Shown here: positions 12,590 to 24,500 of the stretch, one piece after another
How positions within the stretch are numbered: position 1 is the stretch's first letter
How the letters are laid out: each line of letters starts with the position of its first letter
DNA from: Siphonodentalium dalli
Lineage: Eukaryota; Mollusca; Scaphopoda; Gadilida; Siphonodentaliidae
DNA length: 64,000 nt
NCBI GenBank assembly: GCA_032622095.1
Contig: CP136062.1
Location: 37,634,918-37,698,917, forward strand
Reading direction: 5' to 3'
The notes under the pieces: model-generated
The model's input: the letters and a program-made list of their open reading frames with translations, nothing else
Databases searched by the model: none
What the model was told of the DNA's origin: nothing
Translations under genes and position numbers: made by a program

Positions 12590-12662
12590 AAGCCGACCAC
12601 ACCCGACCGCACCCGTTCGCACCGACCGCACCCGTTCGCACCGACCGCATCCGACCGCATCT
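12590..12662. repeat. 19-bp tandem repeat, C-rich
   Basis: Repeated ACCGCACCCGTTCGCACCG with truncated variants (ACCGCATCCG). It directly abuts the 337-bp satellite. Confidence 0.85.
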
Positions 12663-13520
12663 CCGCCAGGGGCCCGAGTGAGATGGGGCATGCACCATCG
12701 TGCAGAATAGACCTGTATGTACCACAGTTCCAATCCTCAAATTATATAGCCACTAACTTGCGGCCGGTTCCGTTAGGTATGCAAGATTAAAAACGGCCTC
12801 GACCGCACCCCCCCTAGCTGCATGACCACGGAAGGGGACATCTTATCATACAGCGAATACCCTTCTGCATCCATGGGCGATCGGTTAAGTCGCTAGCTGC
12901 AGCGGAAGTGAATAAATTAGCCCATACGCTGCTGTTGAATTCGCTATGAATGTACGCAAAAACGCCGAAAATAACATCCACCGACCGCACCGCCACCAGG
13001 GGACCGAGGGAGATGGAGCATGCATTATCGTGCATAACAGACTGTATGAACCAAAGTTTCAATCCCCAAATCGATAGCTTGAGCGCAAACGTCACTCTTA
13101 ACCCCTAACTTGAGGCGGGTTCCGTCAGGTAAGCAACATGACAAAGGCACCGATCACACCTCCCCTGGCTGACTGACAAGCAAATGAACATCATATGATT
13201 CAACGACCTCTGCGTCCATGGACGATCGGGCAGGTATCTAGCTGTAGCGCAAGTGAATAAATTAACACAGACGCTGCTGTAGAATTCCCTATGAATGTTA
13301 TCAAAAACGCCGAACATAACACCCACCCACCGCATCGCCAATAGGGACCGAGCGAGATGGAGAATGCATTATCATACAGCATAGGCCTGTATGTACCAAA
13401 GTTCCAATCCCCAAGTCGATAGCTCTGGTGGAAACGAAACTGTTCATCCTAACTTGCGATCGGTACTGTCAGGTAAGCAAAACAAAAAAGGCACCAACCG
13501 CACCTCCCCTACCTGCCTGA
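12660..13520. repeat. Satellite of about 337 bp, 2.6 copies
   Basis: The landmark CCGAGNGAGATGG recurs near 12673, 13004 and 13348. GAATAAATTA recurs near 12910 and 13255, and CCTGACCACGG-like blocks recur in phase. The open frames on the minus strand are related between copies but broken by stops and shifts, so no gene is called. Confidence 0.85.
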
Positions 13521-14179
13521 CCACGGAAGTGAACCTACTGTCACAGTCATGTACATTTGGCGGATAGAATTCCTGTCCAAAAGCTATAATATTGTTACAC
13601 ATTCCAATAACTCGTGGTATAGTTATTTGCCCTAAGGGAGAGTATAACTTGGGAAAGTTGGATTTCACTGTGTCAACAAATTTCAACGTGCCTCTTGGTT
13701 TACCAATATGCGTAACTGTTAGCCCTAAATTACCATTGCTTTTCTTTGCTATCATATGAAATCGTAGTTAACCAGCTTCGAATGGGATAAAACCAGCCCC
13801 ATATATATTGGCATGTGGCAATGGTACAACTGTATACCGAGAACGATCAGCAACAAGAAATAAAGGTGCATGCATCAGATCGTCCATGAATTATTTTACA
13901 AAGAATTACTTTTAAAAGCTGATACAATGTATGGTGTATTAAATAACGTGCTCTACTATAGTATACGGTATATACTCTACATGTTAGCTATATATCTATC
14001 TTTTAAAAGAGGTAACGTGCGTTATTAGTTTCATACTTGTTCTTGGTAACCACTTAATGAATATTTTAAATGAAGTTTGTTACGTGAAATGAATTAAACA
14101 TTGATACGATATTTTGTACATGTACGGAAACTTTGTAGTGGCGTATTTACGATGAAAAGAAGAAAATAGTTAATTCTCA
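13521..14179. other. No gene supported
   Basis: A minus-strand open frame (13444-13755, 103 codons) overlaps the end of the satellite and shows no domain I recognise. Bases 13545-13620 resemble 16786-16822 joined to 17038-17055, that is, the same dispersed repeat without the Tc1-like insertion. Bases 13835-13905 are the inverse of 16655-16725. Confidence 0.4.
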
Positions 14180-16265
14180 GTGACATGGGGTTGGGTTGTA
14201 AGTACTTATATTGTATGGGACACTATCGGGTCTAATTGCAAATTTCATGCGCATGTTTTCACGTCTGGTTATCACATGTATGGAGGCGGCGACGGGCGAT
14301 ATGGTGTACGTATGTACTGTTCTTCTAATATTGATTGTGACACTGCCGGGTCTGTTTGACAATTTCATGTGAATGTTCTCACGACTGGTTACATATAGGG
14401 CCCGGACGCGGCGACATGGGATTGGCGTTTACGCACTTATATTGCATTGGACCATTTATGTTTGAACATTTCATGTGCATGTTTTCACATGTCACAATAT
14501 GCCCCACGTAGAGACTTGGCGACACGGAGTTAGGGTGTACGTACTTATATTGCATGCAACACTGTCCGGTCGGTTTAAACATTTAATGTGTATGTTCTCA
14601 TAGTTGGTCACGGCGGTGTGGTACAAGGGGTTGGGTATACATACTTTTATTGCATTTGATTATATAGGCAACATATAGATAGAACCGCATGAGTGTCTGG
14701 ATTCTGACGAAATTATCGCACGAGATTTGTTGGCGGAGCGATACCTCGAGTGCGGGACGCAGTCCCGCACGAGAGGTATCGCGTTCCGCCAACAAATCGA
14801 GTGCGATAATTCGTCACAATCCAGACACTCATGCGGTTCTATTTTTATTACATATCTCCGTATTACAGTAAGTTGACTCACAATCGTACATCTCCGGTAC
14901 AGAAAATGTGAATTTAATTGAGTTTTAACGGAATTTTAGGGTTAACGCAACAATCTATCCGCGAGTTAATTGGGTTTCCCCAGATTTTCCAAAAATATAA
15001 CTCAATCAGCGCGCTGCGATTTCGACAAGTGGGTTGTCGCCCTTACGTTGAAAAGTTGAAAAAGTAAAAATAGTAACGGCGAGAGCCAGTCTAACAACAC
15101 TGAATGAAATAGTTCCGTCGACAGATTGCACTAGTGCGATTCTGAAAATTATCACACGCCTGGAACGTCGTGCGATAATGCGAATTACGTTGATAGATAT
15201 GTCATAAATTTTATTTCATGTGCATGTTTTCACGTCTGGCCGTCACATGTAGGGACGCGGCGACAGGTGGTTGGGGTGCAGTATGTACTTTCTGTCTAAT
15301 ATTGATTGTGACACTGCCGGGTGTGTTTGACATTTTAGTGTGCACGTTCTCACGAATTGTTACATGTAGGGACGCGGCGACATGGGATGGGTGTGTACGC
15401 ACTCATATGGCATGGACCATGCCTGCTTGAACATTTCATGTGACAATATGTCCCATGTAGAGACGTGGTAACATGGGGTTAGGGTGTGCTAATTATATTG
15501 CGTGGGACACTGTCTGGTCTATTTGATTATTTAGTGTGTATGGCATTAAGGCTGATCACATCGTCACAGAGGGGTGACACAGGGGGTTGGGGTGTATGTA
15601 TACTTATATGCATGCAACACTGTCCGGTCGTTTTGAACATGTCATGTGTATGTTCTCATGGCTGGTCATATCGGCGCGGTACAAGGGGTTGGGTATACAT
15701 ACATTTATTGCATTTGATTATATTGGCGATATCTTTTATTTCATGTTCATGTTTTCACGTCTGGGCATCACATGTAGGGACGCGGCGACAGGTGTTTGGG
15801 ATGCAGTATGTACTTTCTTTCTAATATTGATTGTGACACTGCCGGGTCTGTTTGACATATTAATGTGCACGTTATCACGAATGGTTACATGTAGGGACGC
15901 GGCGACATGGGATTGGTGTGTACGCACTTATATTGCATGGGACCATGTCTTCTGGAACATTTCATGTGCATGTTTTCACATGTCACAATATGTCCCACGC
16001 AGAGACGTGGCGACATGGCGTTAGGGTGTGCGTACTTAAATTGCATAGGACATTGTCTGGTCTATTTGATTATGTGTATGGCATCAAGGCTGATCACATC
16101 GTCACAGAGGGGTGGCACAGGCGGTTGTGATGTACGTATACTTATATTGCATGCAACACTGTCCGGTCGGTTTGAATATTTCATGTGTATGTTATCATGG
16201 CTGGTCACAGCGGCTTTGCACGAGGGATGGGTATACATACATTTATTACATTTGGTTATATAGGC
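14180..16265. repeat. Satellite with 525-bp higher-order unit
   Basis: The landmark CACGTCTGG recurs at 14260, 15231 and 15756. The last two are 525 bp apart; the first interval is lengthened by the foldback at 14681-14840 and adjacent sequence. Each 525-bp unit is built from four or five diverged subunits of about 125 bp sharing TTCATGTGCATGTTTTCAC and GACGCGGCGACATGG motifs. Open frames through it are repeat by-products. Confidence 0.85.
14681..14840. mobile_element. 160-bp perfect-looking foldback
   Basis: Starts AGAACCGCATGAGTGTCTGG and ends with its reverse complement. The arms stay paired to the centre (GTGCGGGACGCAGTCCCGCAC region), with only a few mismatches. It lies within the 525-bp satellite and looks like an inserted MITE, though I could not assign a family or a target duplication. 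Confidence 0.8.
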
Positions 16266-16820
16266 AGCATATTATATTTGATACATCCCAAATTGCATAT
16301 GTATATTTGTGGTGACAACTCGATAAGCTAATGTTTCTTTTCCGAATTCCGAAAACATGAACCTCAGCACCCGTCTTGGATTTTACCTTTGCATCTGTCC
16401 GTCTGCATATTGGATGTCACGTTTCAATCTATTGGTAAACCATATAGCCCACATTTATGAGTATGTAATTATCAAATTGTACATGCACGATCAAGCTTCA
16501 TATCTAGAGGTCATTTTGCCATGTAAGCATCGTGTGCTTGGTCGTGAGTACACCAGATATCTCGTTGTGATAGATACATATATTTGAATTTCGAATTCAC
16601 ATGACAGTATAAACTTTATAGCATTTCCCCAAATTATGTGACTATTTTTTAGTAAAATAATTCATAGGCGATCTGATGCATGCATCTTCTTTTCTTGTAC
16701 GCCAATACGATCATCACGTGTTCGTGTACGTCATAATCTCCCGTAAGACCGCGTGCGTAAAACAGCTATCTACTTTCGCTGGATCGGATTCCTGACCAAA
16801 TGCAATACTTTTGTTACACG
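16266..16820. other. No gene seen
   Basis: Non-coding. Bases 16655-16725 are the reverse complement of 13835-13905 (ATGCATCAGATCG core), so the 525-bp satellite is flanked by an inverted pair. Bases 16786-16820 belong to a dispersed repeat also at 13545. Confidence 0.45.
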
Positions 16821-16822
16821 TA

Positions 16823-17035
16823 CAGTAATGCCCTAATTATTCGACTCCTTAACCACAGCATAATTATGGGTAACTTTTCAGGATTTAGTCGGAAATATGG
16901 CTTGTTGCCATTCATTGGAAAGCTCTCACTGACAGCTTTCCGACGAGTGGCAACAATCCATATTTCCGACTAATTCCTGAAAAATTACCCATAATTCTGT
17001 TGTGGTTAAGGAATCGATTATTTAGGGCATTACTG
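16823..17035. mobile_element. Tc1/mariner-like foldback MITE
   Basis: A 213-bp near-palindrome with ends CAGTAATGCCCTAA and TTAGGGCATTACTG, flanked by TA on both sides (16821-16822, 17036-17037). CAGT-type ends and a TA target are characteristic of the IS630-Tc1-mariner superfamily. A related unoccupied site appears at 13575-13610. Other copies: 32424-32681 and half of one at 33354-33453. No transposase is encoded. Confidence 0.88.
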
Positions 17036-17250
17036 TACTCCTGATAACTCGTGATGTAAATATCAAATTGCGAAAACAACTCGAGTGGCTTATCTGCGTC
17101 ATGTGGTTCAGATGACTGGTCCAATAGAACGATGGATGTATATTAAATTACCCGGACAACACGAGGGCGTATCACAAACTCTCTCATCGTGTTCAGGACG
17201 TGCATATACATTCTTCAGAGAAACAAAACAAGGTACGTTGACTAATTAAC

Positions 17251-17560
17251 ACCGCCCCTAGCAAGCTGCAAAACAGAGTTCAGTCCCCTCGCTACACGAT
17301 ATCTGAACGCTGTGAATTTTCTTAATTAAATATAACATTTTTTATTGAAGTCTTTTGCCAGTTACAATTCACTCTGGTTTGTTCTGGACAACTTTCAAAT
17401 GAATATGGACAGTTCAGTTTCTCAGAATGATGCAGAATGAAATGTAACCTACAAAAGTCTCAAATAAATAAACGCGAGATTTCTTCACGTTACGTGTAGG
17501 TGCGGGCAGCGGTAAGTCATGCGTAGGGGACTGAACTCTGCATGGAGCTTGCGCCCCTAG
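17251..17560. mobile_element. Inverted-repeat element of about 310 bp
   Basis: GAGTTCAGTCCCCT near 17277 and AGGGGACTGAACTC near 17525 are inverted. Pairing extends outwards through GCAAGCT/AGCTTGC to CCCCTAG at both ends (imperfect, about 40 bp per arm). No coding potential. Confidence 0.65.
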
Positions 17561-17568
17561 TTGTCTCT

Positions 17569-17680
17569 CGATTATAGCGTAGCCTCTAGTAATAACTTTT
17601 TATAAAATGTATTAACTGTAAGATGCAAACATTACCTTTAAAGTGATGTGATACACTCCGGTAGGGTGATCAAATAGAAC
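17569..17680 (+). repeat. Dispersed repeat, copy A
   Basis: About 100 bp (TATAGCGTAGCCTCTAGTAA ... CTCCGGTAGGGTG) that reappears as its reverse complement at 30493-30592 with a few mismatches. Confidence 0.85.
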
Positions 17681-17689
17681 CGGAGAAAA

Positions 17690-18075
17690 ATACGTATTTT
17701 TTAAATTAGTTATTTTTACGCATATTAATCCAAATTTACAGTACCCACGCGTCATTCTTATAAACTAAATGCAATGACTCTCATTGGGTAAATAGTTTGC
17801 GTTAGTTTATCGCCGATCGCAGCGTCCCGAATCGATATGTAAATATTTACAATCAAGCGTAGTTCAGACAATGATATCTATGGAGCGTTATGGTTTATTT
17901 CTTTGAAATTTTCAGTAATGCTAGTAAAATGCTACATTCCCACACTTGGCATAGCGCCTGAGTACTAACTTATCAGTTTCTCGCACCGAACAAGTCCATA
18001 ATATGTCGTTATATAGATAAATCATTTATACAGTAAATTAAATACCAGTTAGGAAACACTGAAGTTTATCCACCA
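17690..18075. other. No gene seen
   Basis: Non-coding sequence between two repeat elements. Confidence 0.5.
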
Positions 18076-18079
18076 TTAA

Positions 18080-18470
18080 CCCTTTACCCAACAAACCGGC
18101 CAAAACCGGCCAAATAAAGCTTCAACAGCCTAAAATATCTTCGGTCTGTCTCAATAGAACCATACAAATATGGATATCATTGGAACCGGCTCCTTGACCA
18201 CATTGTGATAGTTACAGTTAGCCCTGTGCCAATGCATTCTCTTATATATGCGAGTCGACCATAGGTCGCCTCGCATATATAAGAGAATGCATTGGCCTAA
18301 ACAAAATCTTTTTTTAACACTTTTTACCATTTTTTCTTACATTCTTTAACAATTTTATAATTTTTAATGTGTTAAGCCAATGCATTCTCTTATATATGCG
18401 AGGCGACCTATGGTCGACTCGCATATATAAGAGAATGCATTGGCACAGGGCCCTTCTGTTGGGTAAAGGG
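18080..18470. mobile_element. piggyBac-like MITE with nested palindromes
   Basis: Inverted ends CCCTTTACCCAACA and TGTTGGGTAAAGGG are flanked by TTAA on both sides (18076-18079, 18471-18474). CCC-starting ends and a TTAA target are the piggyBac signature. Inside are two palindromes (18227-18297 and 18374-18450), themselves inverted relative to each other, so the motif CATTCTCTTATATATGCGAG occurs four times in alternating orientation. There is no transposase. At 391 bp it is a non-autonomous element. Confidence 0.85.
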
Positions 18471-18582
18471 TTAATGCTTGGTGACATAATTACGTGGGCT
18501 CCCTGGGGATGTCACAGACAACCTCACACAACAATGAGAAAATAGAAATCAGCATATTTGTGTTATTTGTGACATCACAATA

Positions 18583-19003
18583 AGGGTACGTTCATACGCT
18601 GGCAAGTTTGCACGGTATGTTTTTGCAGGCATTTCGTCATAGAAAACCAAATGGTGCCAGAATATGAACGGAAACATGCACATAACATGCATCTTTACCA
18701 AAGCTAACGACATGAGAAGTAAATTTATGTAGTTTCACTTGTAACGGTGCTACTGGAATTTGCCTTCAAATACCTGTATGATTTATTCTTGCGAGATAAT
18801 TGCATGCTACTTACAGGCAAAATCCAGTAGCATCGCCACAAGTGGAACAACATAGATTTTACTTCGCACGAATATGTAGTTAGCTGTGGTACAGATGCAT
18901 CTTATATGGTTGTTTCCGTTCATATTCTGGCACCATATCGTTTTCTACGACACAATGCCCGCAAACCATACCGTGCAAATTTGCCAGTGTGTGAACGTAC
19001 CCT
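18583..19003. mobile_element. 421-bp foldback MITE
   Basis: Inverted ends AGGGTACGTTCATACGC and GTGTGAACGTACCCT. Pairing continues inwards for at least 95 bp per arm (TGGTGCCAGAATATGAACGG against CCGTTCATATTCTGGCACCA) and then through the middle (CTACTGGAATTTGCC against GGCAAAATCCAGTAG). Target duplication unclear, superfamily not assigned. A short open frame across the right arm is coincidental. Confidence 0.85.
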
Positions 19004-19106
19004 ATGTTGAGGAGACGCCACATTCTCTCAAAAATACTGGGGATTACACACATGCCTCAAAAAATAAATTTATAGCAAAAAATGGTAATCTACCAAGCAC
19101 AGTTAA

Positions 19107-19955
19107 AGATTCATAATCCTATTTAACGCCCCTAAATTATACTATTTCTTCGGCTTCGGGGTTAAACAATATTAAATTTGAGTCGAGGAACCCACCCATC
19201 AAAGCACAGAATGATAAGATTTCTAGTTTTGAAATCTGCTATTTTCACCACTTCGAATATTTTGCACCCTGGCAAATATTCGACGAATGCCGACCGACAT
19301 AATCTCGATACCAAATTGCGTTGAATAAAATGTTGATATATGTGACCCGCCATATCAAATCCAGTCGTAATTCGGGATTTTTTTTACCCTGTGCCAATGC
19401 ATTCTCTTATATATGCGAGTCGAACATAGGTTGCCTCGCATATATAAGAGAATGCATTGGCCTAACAATTTTTTATCATGTTTTTTAAATAAAGTTTTCT
19501 TACAAATTTTAGGACATAAAATAAAAAACATCGATTACCCTGCAGGGAGCCCCACACATATATAGAATCATATAGAAGAGTTTCGTCTGGTCATGTTTGT
19601 CTGGGGCTCTGTATGGGTGAAATTATAAAATTGTTAAAGAATACAAGAACAAATTATTAAAATTGTAAAAAATTGTTAGGCCAATGCATTCTCTTATATA
19701 TGCGAGGCGATCTATGGTCGATCGCATATATAAGAGAATGCACTGGCACAGGGTAAAAAAATCCCGACTTACGACTGGATTTGATATGGCGGGTCACATA
19801 TAACACTTTTTGAGTAATTTAATACTATAGTTGACATTGGTTAGGATTATGATTTGGCAATTAATCGATTTTGATAACTCAAGCGGCATTTCCAGAAATG
19901 TTTTTTGTTGTTAGAATCTAATGTTATGGGGACCATCGAATCGGATTATGTACCT
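19107..19955 (+). mobile_element. TTAA-flanked MITE, copy 3, carrying a nested element
   Basis: Flanked by TTAA at 19103-19106 and 19956-19959. The right end is TCGGATTATGTACCT and the internal landmark CGAGGAACCCACCCATCAAA is near 19183. It is enlarged to 849 bp by the insertion at 19337-19802. Without that it would be about 380 bp, like its relatives. Confidence 0.82.
19337..19802. mobile_element. Nested foldback element with long inverted ends
   Basis: Ends TATATGTGACCCGCCATATC and the reverse complement. Each arm runs on through ATCCAGTCGTAA, CGGGATTTTTTT and CCCTGTGCCAATGCATTCTC into a palindrome of the same family as at 18227. The loop is AT-rich (19500-19670). The exact target duplication is ambiguous because the junctions are TATA-rich. 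Confidence 0.8.
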
Positions 19956-20099
19956 TTAAATATTATGACTGACTTATGCTATGGCTACTTTAGACGATAC
20001 AAACCATAAATTCTTGTGTTCTATATGTGGCTATTAACGACTAAGACACTGTGCTTCTCTTGTCTTACTAAGAAATCAACGAACCAAAATTCGAGCATT

Positions 20100-20400
20100 C
20101 AACTCCATATAACAATTTTTATCATTTTTTCTTTATAATTTTTTCTTACATTCTTTAACAATTTTTATCATTTTTTCTTATATTCTTCAACAATTTTATC
20201 ATTTTTTCTTATATTCTTTAACAATTATCATTTTTTTAATCAGTTTTTCTTACATTCTTTAACAATTTTATCATTTTTTATCATTTTTTCTTATATTCTT
20301 TATCAATTATAAAAAAATGTGTTAGGACAATGCATTCTCTTATATATGCCAGGCGACCTATGGTCGACTCGCATATATAAGACAATGCATTGGCACAGGC
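20100..20400. repeat. AT-rich simple repeat plus one palindrome copy
   Basis: Irregular repeats of ATTTTTTCTTATATTCTTTA and ACAATTTTATC lead into a single palindrome (20324-20400) ending GCATTGGCACAGG. It looks like one half of the nested element at 19337-19802, with an expanded loop. Confidence 0.75.
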
Positions 20401-20482
20401 TTACACATATGAAACGGGAACCTTCAGTGTTTCCTATATATAACTGGGTATTTTATTTATTAAAAATAATTTATGTACTTAA

Positions 20483-20842
20483 AGATGCATAAACCGAATT
20501 AACGCTCGTAAATTACTATTTCATTGGCTTCGGGGGTAAAAATATCTGATTCGAGTCGAGGAACCCACCCATAAAATCTCAGAGTGATCAGATATCGATG
20601 TTTGAAATCTATTATTTTTTCACCACCGATCATTTTAAGTGGCCCAGTAAACAGTCAACGAGAAGACGTTCTCTGACCAAATTGTGGATAACATGTTTTG
20701 GGCAATTGTTTACTATAGTTGACTGTGGTTAGCATTATTTTTGGGCAATTACTCGATTCTGATAACTGAAGCGGCATTTAAAAAAATGTTGTTTTTGTTG
20801 GAATCTGATGACATGGGGACCATCGAATCGGATTGAGTACCT
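20483..20842 (+). mobile_element. TTAA-flanked MITE, copy 4
   Basis: TTAA at 20479-20482 and 20843-20846. Ends AGATGCATAAACCGA (degenerate) and TCGGATTGAGTACCT. Internal landmark CGAGGAACCCACCCAT near 20558. Confidence 0.85.
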
Positions 20843-20965
20843 TTAAAATGTAACGTTTATATGTTATAACTTATAAATAATCCATTGGCATATCACTTAT
20901 TATAAAATCTATTAAATGTACCTTTGAAATAGATAAATCCTTTAATATATAAAATATATATTTGA

Positions 20966-20999
20966 GAATGTCTGTATGTCTGTCTGTCTGTCTGTCTGG
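20966..20999. repeat. GTCT microsatellite
   Basis: (GTCT)n tract within otherwise unremarkable sequence between two TTAA MITEs. Confidence 0.9.
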
Positions 21000-21099
21000 C
21001 TTTATGTCCGCTATAGAATTTAACGGGTGACTATCTAGGGGGCTCTGTTGGGGTCTGACAGGGGTAACGCTTAACGAGGGAGATACTAGTGAAGCTTAA

Positions 21100-21514
21100 A
21101 TGTACTCAATCCGATTCGATGCTCCCCATATAATCAGAATCCAACAACAACGACATTTTTTTAACTGTCGCTTCAATTATCAGTATCGATTAATTGCCGA
21201 AAAAATAATGTTAACCACCGTCAACTATATAGTACAAAATTGCTCAAAACCTGTTATTTATCAACATTTTGGCCAACGAAATTTTGCCGGTTTGTCAAAT
21301 ATCTGACACAAAAAAGCCACTTAATTTTAGAGTTATCCATCTTCATCCGCAATATGGTTAGAGAAATTCCTCTCGTCGACTGTTTACTGGACCACTTAAA
21401 ATAAAAATAAAAGATTTCAAACATCGATATCTGATCGTTCTGAGCTTTGATGGGTGGGTTCCTTGACTCGAATCAAATAGTAATTTGCGAGCGTTAATTC
21501 GGATTGAGTACCTT
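21100..21514 (-). mobile_element. TTAA-flanked MITE, copy 5
   Basis: TTAA at 21096-21099 and 21515-21518. Ends ATGTACTCAATCCGAT and TCGGATTGAGTACCTT. Reverse orientation (GATGGGTGGGTTCC on the + strand near 21447). It lies directly against the 53-bp minisatellite. Confidence 0.85.
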
Positions 21515-21520
21515 TTAACG

Positions 21521-24500
21521 TTTTTAAAGTGACGCTGTCAGGGTGAGGAATAAAAAAGGGAGGGACATGCACCAATTTAAAGTGACGCTGTCGGGGAGAG
21601 GAATAAAAAAGGGAGGGACATGCACCAATTTAAAGTGACGCTGTCGGGGAGAGGAATAAAAAAGGGAGGGACATGCACCAATTTAAAGTGACGCTGTCGG
21701 GGAGAGGAATAAAAAAGGGAGGGACATGCACCAATTTAAAGTGACGCTGTCGGGGAGAGGAATAAAAAAGGGAGGGACATGCACCAATTTAAAGTGACGC
21801 TGTCGGGGAGAGGAATAAAAAAGGGAGGGACATGCACCAATTTAAAGTGACGCTGTCGGGGAGAGGAATAAAAAGGGAGGGACATGCACCAATTTAAAGT
21901 GACGCTGTCGGGGAGAGGAATAAAAAAGGGAGGGACATGCACCAATTTAAAGTGACGCTGTCGGGGAGAGGAATAAAAAGGGAGGGACATGCACCAATTT
22001 AAAGTGACGCTGTCGGGGAGAGGAATAAAAAAGAGAGGGACATGCACCAATTTAAAGTAACGCTGTCGGGGAGAGGAATAAAAAAGGGAGGGACATGCAC
22101 CAATTTAAAGTGACGCTGTCGGGGAGAGGAATAAAAAAGGGAGGGACATGCACCAATTTAAAGTGACGCTGTCGGGGAGAGGAATAAAAAAGGGAGGGAC
22201 ATGCACCAATTTAAAGTGACGCTGTCGGGGTGAGGAATAAAAAGGGAGGGATATGCACCAATTTAAAGTGACGCTGTCGGGGTGAGGAATAAAAAGGGAG
22301 GGATATGCACCAATTTAAAGTGACGCTGTCGGGGTGAGGAATAAAAAAGGGAGGGACATGCACCAATTTAAAGTGACGCTGTCGGGGTGAGGAATAAAAA
22401 AGGGAGGGACATGCACCAATTTAAAGTGACGCTGTCGGGGTGAGGAATAAAAAGGGAGGGATATGCACCAATTTAAAGTGACGCTGTCGGGGTGAGGAAT
22501 AAAAAGGGAGGGATATGCACCAATTTAAAGTGACGCTGTCGGGGTGAGGAATAAAAAAGGGAGGGACATGCACCAATTTAAAGTGACGCTGTCGGGGTGA
22601 AGAATAAAAAGGGAGGGATATGCACCAATTTAAAGTGACGCTGTCGGGGTGAGGAATAAACAAGTGAGGGACATGCACCAATTTAAAGTGACGCTGTCGG
22701 GGTGAGGAATAACAAATGGAGGGACATGCACCAATTTAAACTGACGCTGTCGGGGTGAGGAATAACAAAGGGAGGGACATGCACCAATTTAAAGTGACGC
22801 TGTCGGGTTGAGGAATAAAAAAGGGAGGGACATGCACCAATTTAAAGTGACGCTGTCGGGGAGAGGAATAAAAAAGGGAGGGACATGCACCAATTTAAAG
22901 TGACGCTGTCGGGGTGAGGAATAACAAATGGAGGGACATGCACCAATTTAAACTGACGCTGTCGGGTTGAGGAATAAAAAAGGGAGGGACATGCACCAAT
23001 TTAAAGTGACGCTGTCGGGGAGAGGAATAAAAAAGGGAGGGACATGCACCAATTTAAAGTGACGCTGTCGGGGTGAGGAATAAAAAGGGAGGGATATGCA
23101 CCAATTTAAAGTGACGCTGTCGGGGTGAGGAATAAAAAGGGAGGGATATGCACCAATTTAAAGTGACGCTGTCGGGTTGAGGAATAAAAAAGGGAGGGAC
23201 ATGCACCAATTTAAAGTGACGCTGTCGGGGAGAGGAATAAAAAAGGGAGGGACATGCACCAATTTAAAGTGACGCTGTCGGGGAGAGGAATAAAAAAGGG
23301 AGGGACATGCACCAATTTAAAGTGACGCTGTCGGGGAGAGGACTAAACAAGGGAGGGACATGCACCAATTTAAAGTAACGCTGTCGGGGAGAGGAATAAA
23401 AAAGAGAGGGACATGCACCAATTTAAAGTGACGCTGTCGGGGAGAGGAATAAAAAAGAGAGGGACATGCACCAATTTAAAGTAACGCTGTCGGGGAGAGG
23501 AATAAAAAAGGGAGGGACATGCACCAATTTAAAGTGACGCTGTCGGGGAGAGGAATAAAAAAGGGAGGGACATGCACCAATTTAAAGTGACGCTGTCGGG
23601 GAGAGGAATAAAAAGGGAGGGACATGCACCAATTTAAAGTGACGTTGTCGGAGAGAGGAATAAAAAGGGAGGGACATGCACCAATTTAAAGTGACGCTGT
23701 CGGGGAGAGGAATACAAAAGAGAGGGACATGCACCAATTTAAAGTGACGCTGTCGGGGAGAGGAATAAAAAAGAGAGGGACATGCACCAATTTAAAGTGA
23801 CGCTGTCGGGGAGAGGAATAAAAAGGGAGGGACATGCACTAATTTAAAGTGACGTTGTCGGGGAGAGGAATAAAAAGGGAGGGACATTCACCAATTTAAA
23901 GTGACGCTGTCGGGGAGAGGAATAAAAAAGAGAGGGACATGCACCAATTTAAAGTGACGCTGTCGGGGAGAGGAATAAAAAAGAGAGGGACATGCACCAA
24001 TTTAAAGTGACGCTGTCGGGGAGAGGAATAAAAAAGAGAGGGACATGCACCAATTTAAAGTGACGCTGGCGGGGAGAGGAATAAAAATGGAGGGACATGC
24101 ACCAATTTAAAGTGACGCTGTCGGGGAGAGGACTAAAAAAGGAAGGGACATGCACCAATTTAAAGTGACGCTGTCGGGGAGAGGACTAAAAAAGGGAGGG
24201 ACATGCACCCATTTAGAGTGACGCTGTCGGGGAGAGGACTAAAAAAGGGAGGGACATGCACCAATTTAAAGTGACGCTGTCGGGAAGAGGAATAAAAAAG
24301 GGAGGGACATGCACCAATTTAAAGTGACGCTGTCGGGGAGAGGAATAAAAAAGGGAGGGACTTACACCAATTTAAAGTGACGCTGTCGGGGAGAGGACTA
24401 AAAAAGGGAGGGACATGCACCAATTTAAAGTGACGCTGTCGGGAAGAGGAATAAAAAAGGGAGGGACATGCACCAATTTAAAGTGACGATGTCGGGGAGA

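Noticed and set aside
12423-12710. Pro/Thr/Arg-rich frame over the CA and C-rich repeats
   Set aside because: Translation of simple repeats (THTHTH, RTDRTR). No supporting signal.
13444-13755. 103-codon minus-strand open frame
   Set aside because: Overlaps the end of the 337-bp satellite, matches no family I recognise, and has no splice or promoter context.
15486-16315. Cys- and His-rich frames in the 525-bp satellite
   Set aside because: They shift frame between satellite copies and have no consistent cysteine spacing. They are repeat by-products.
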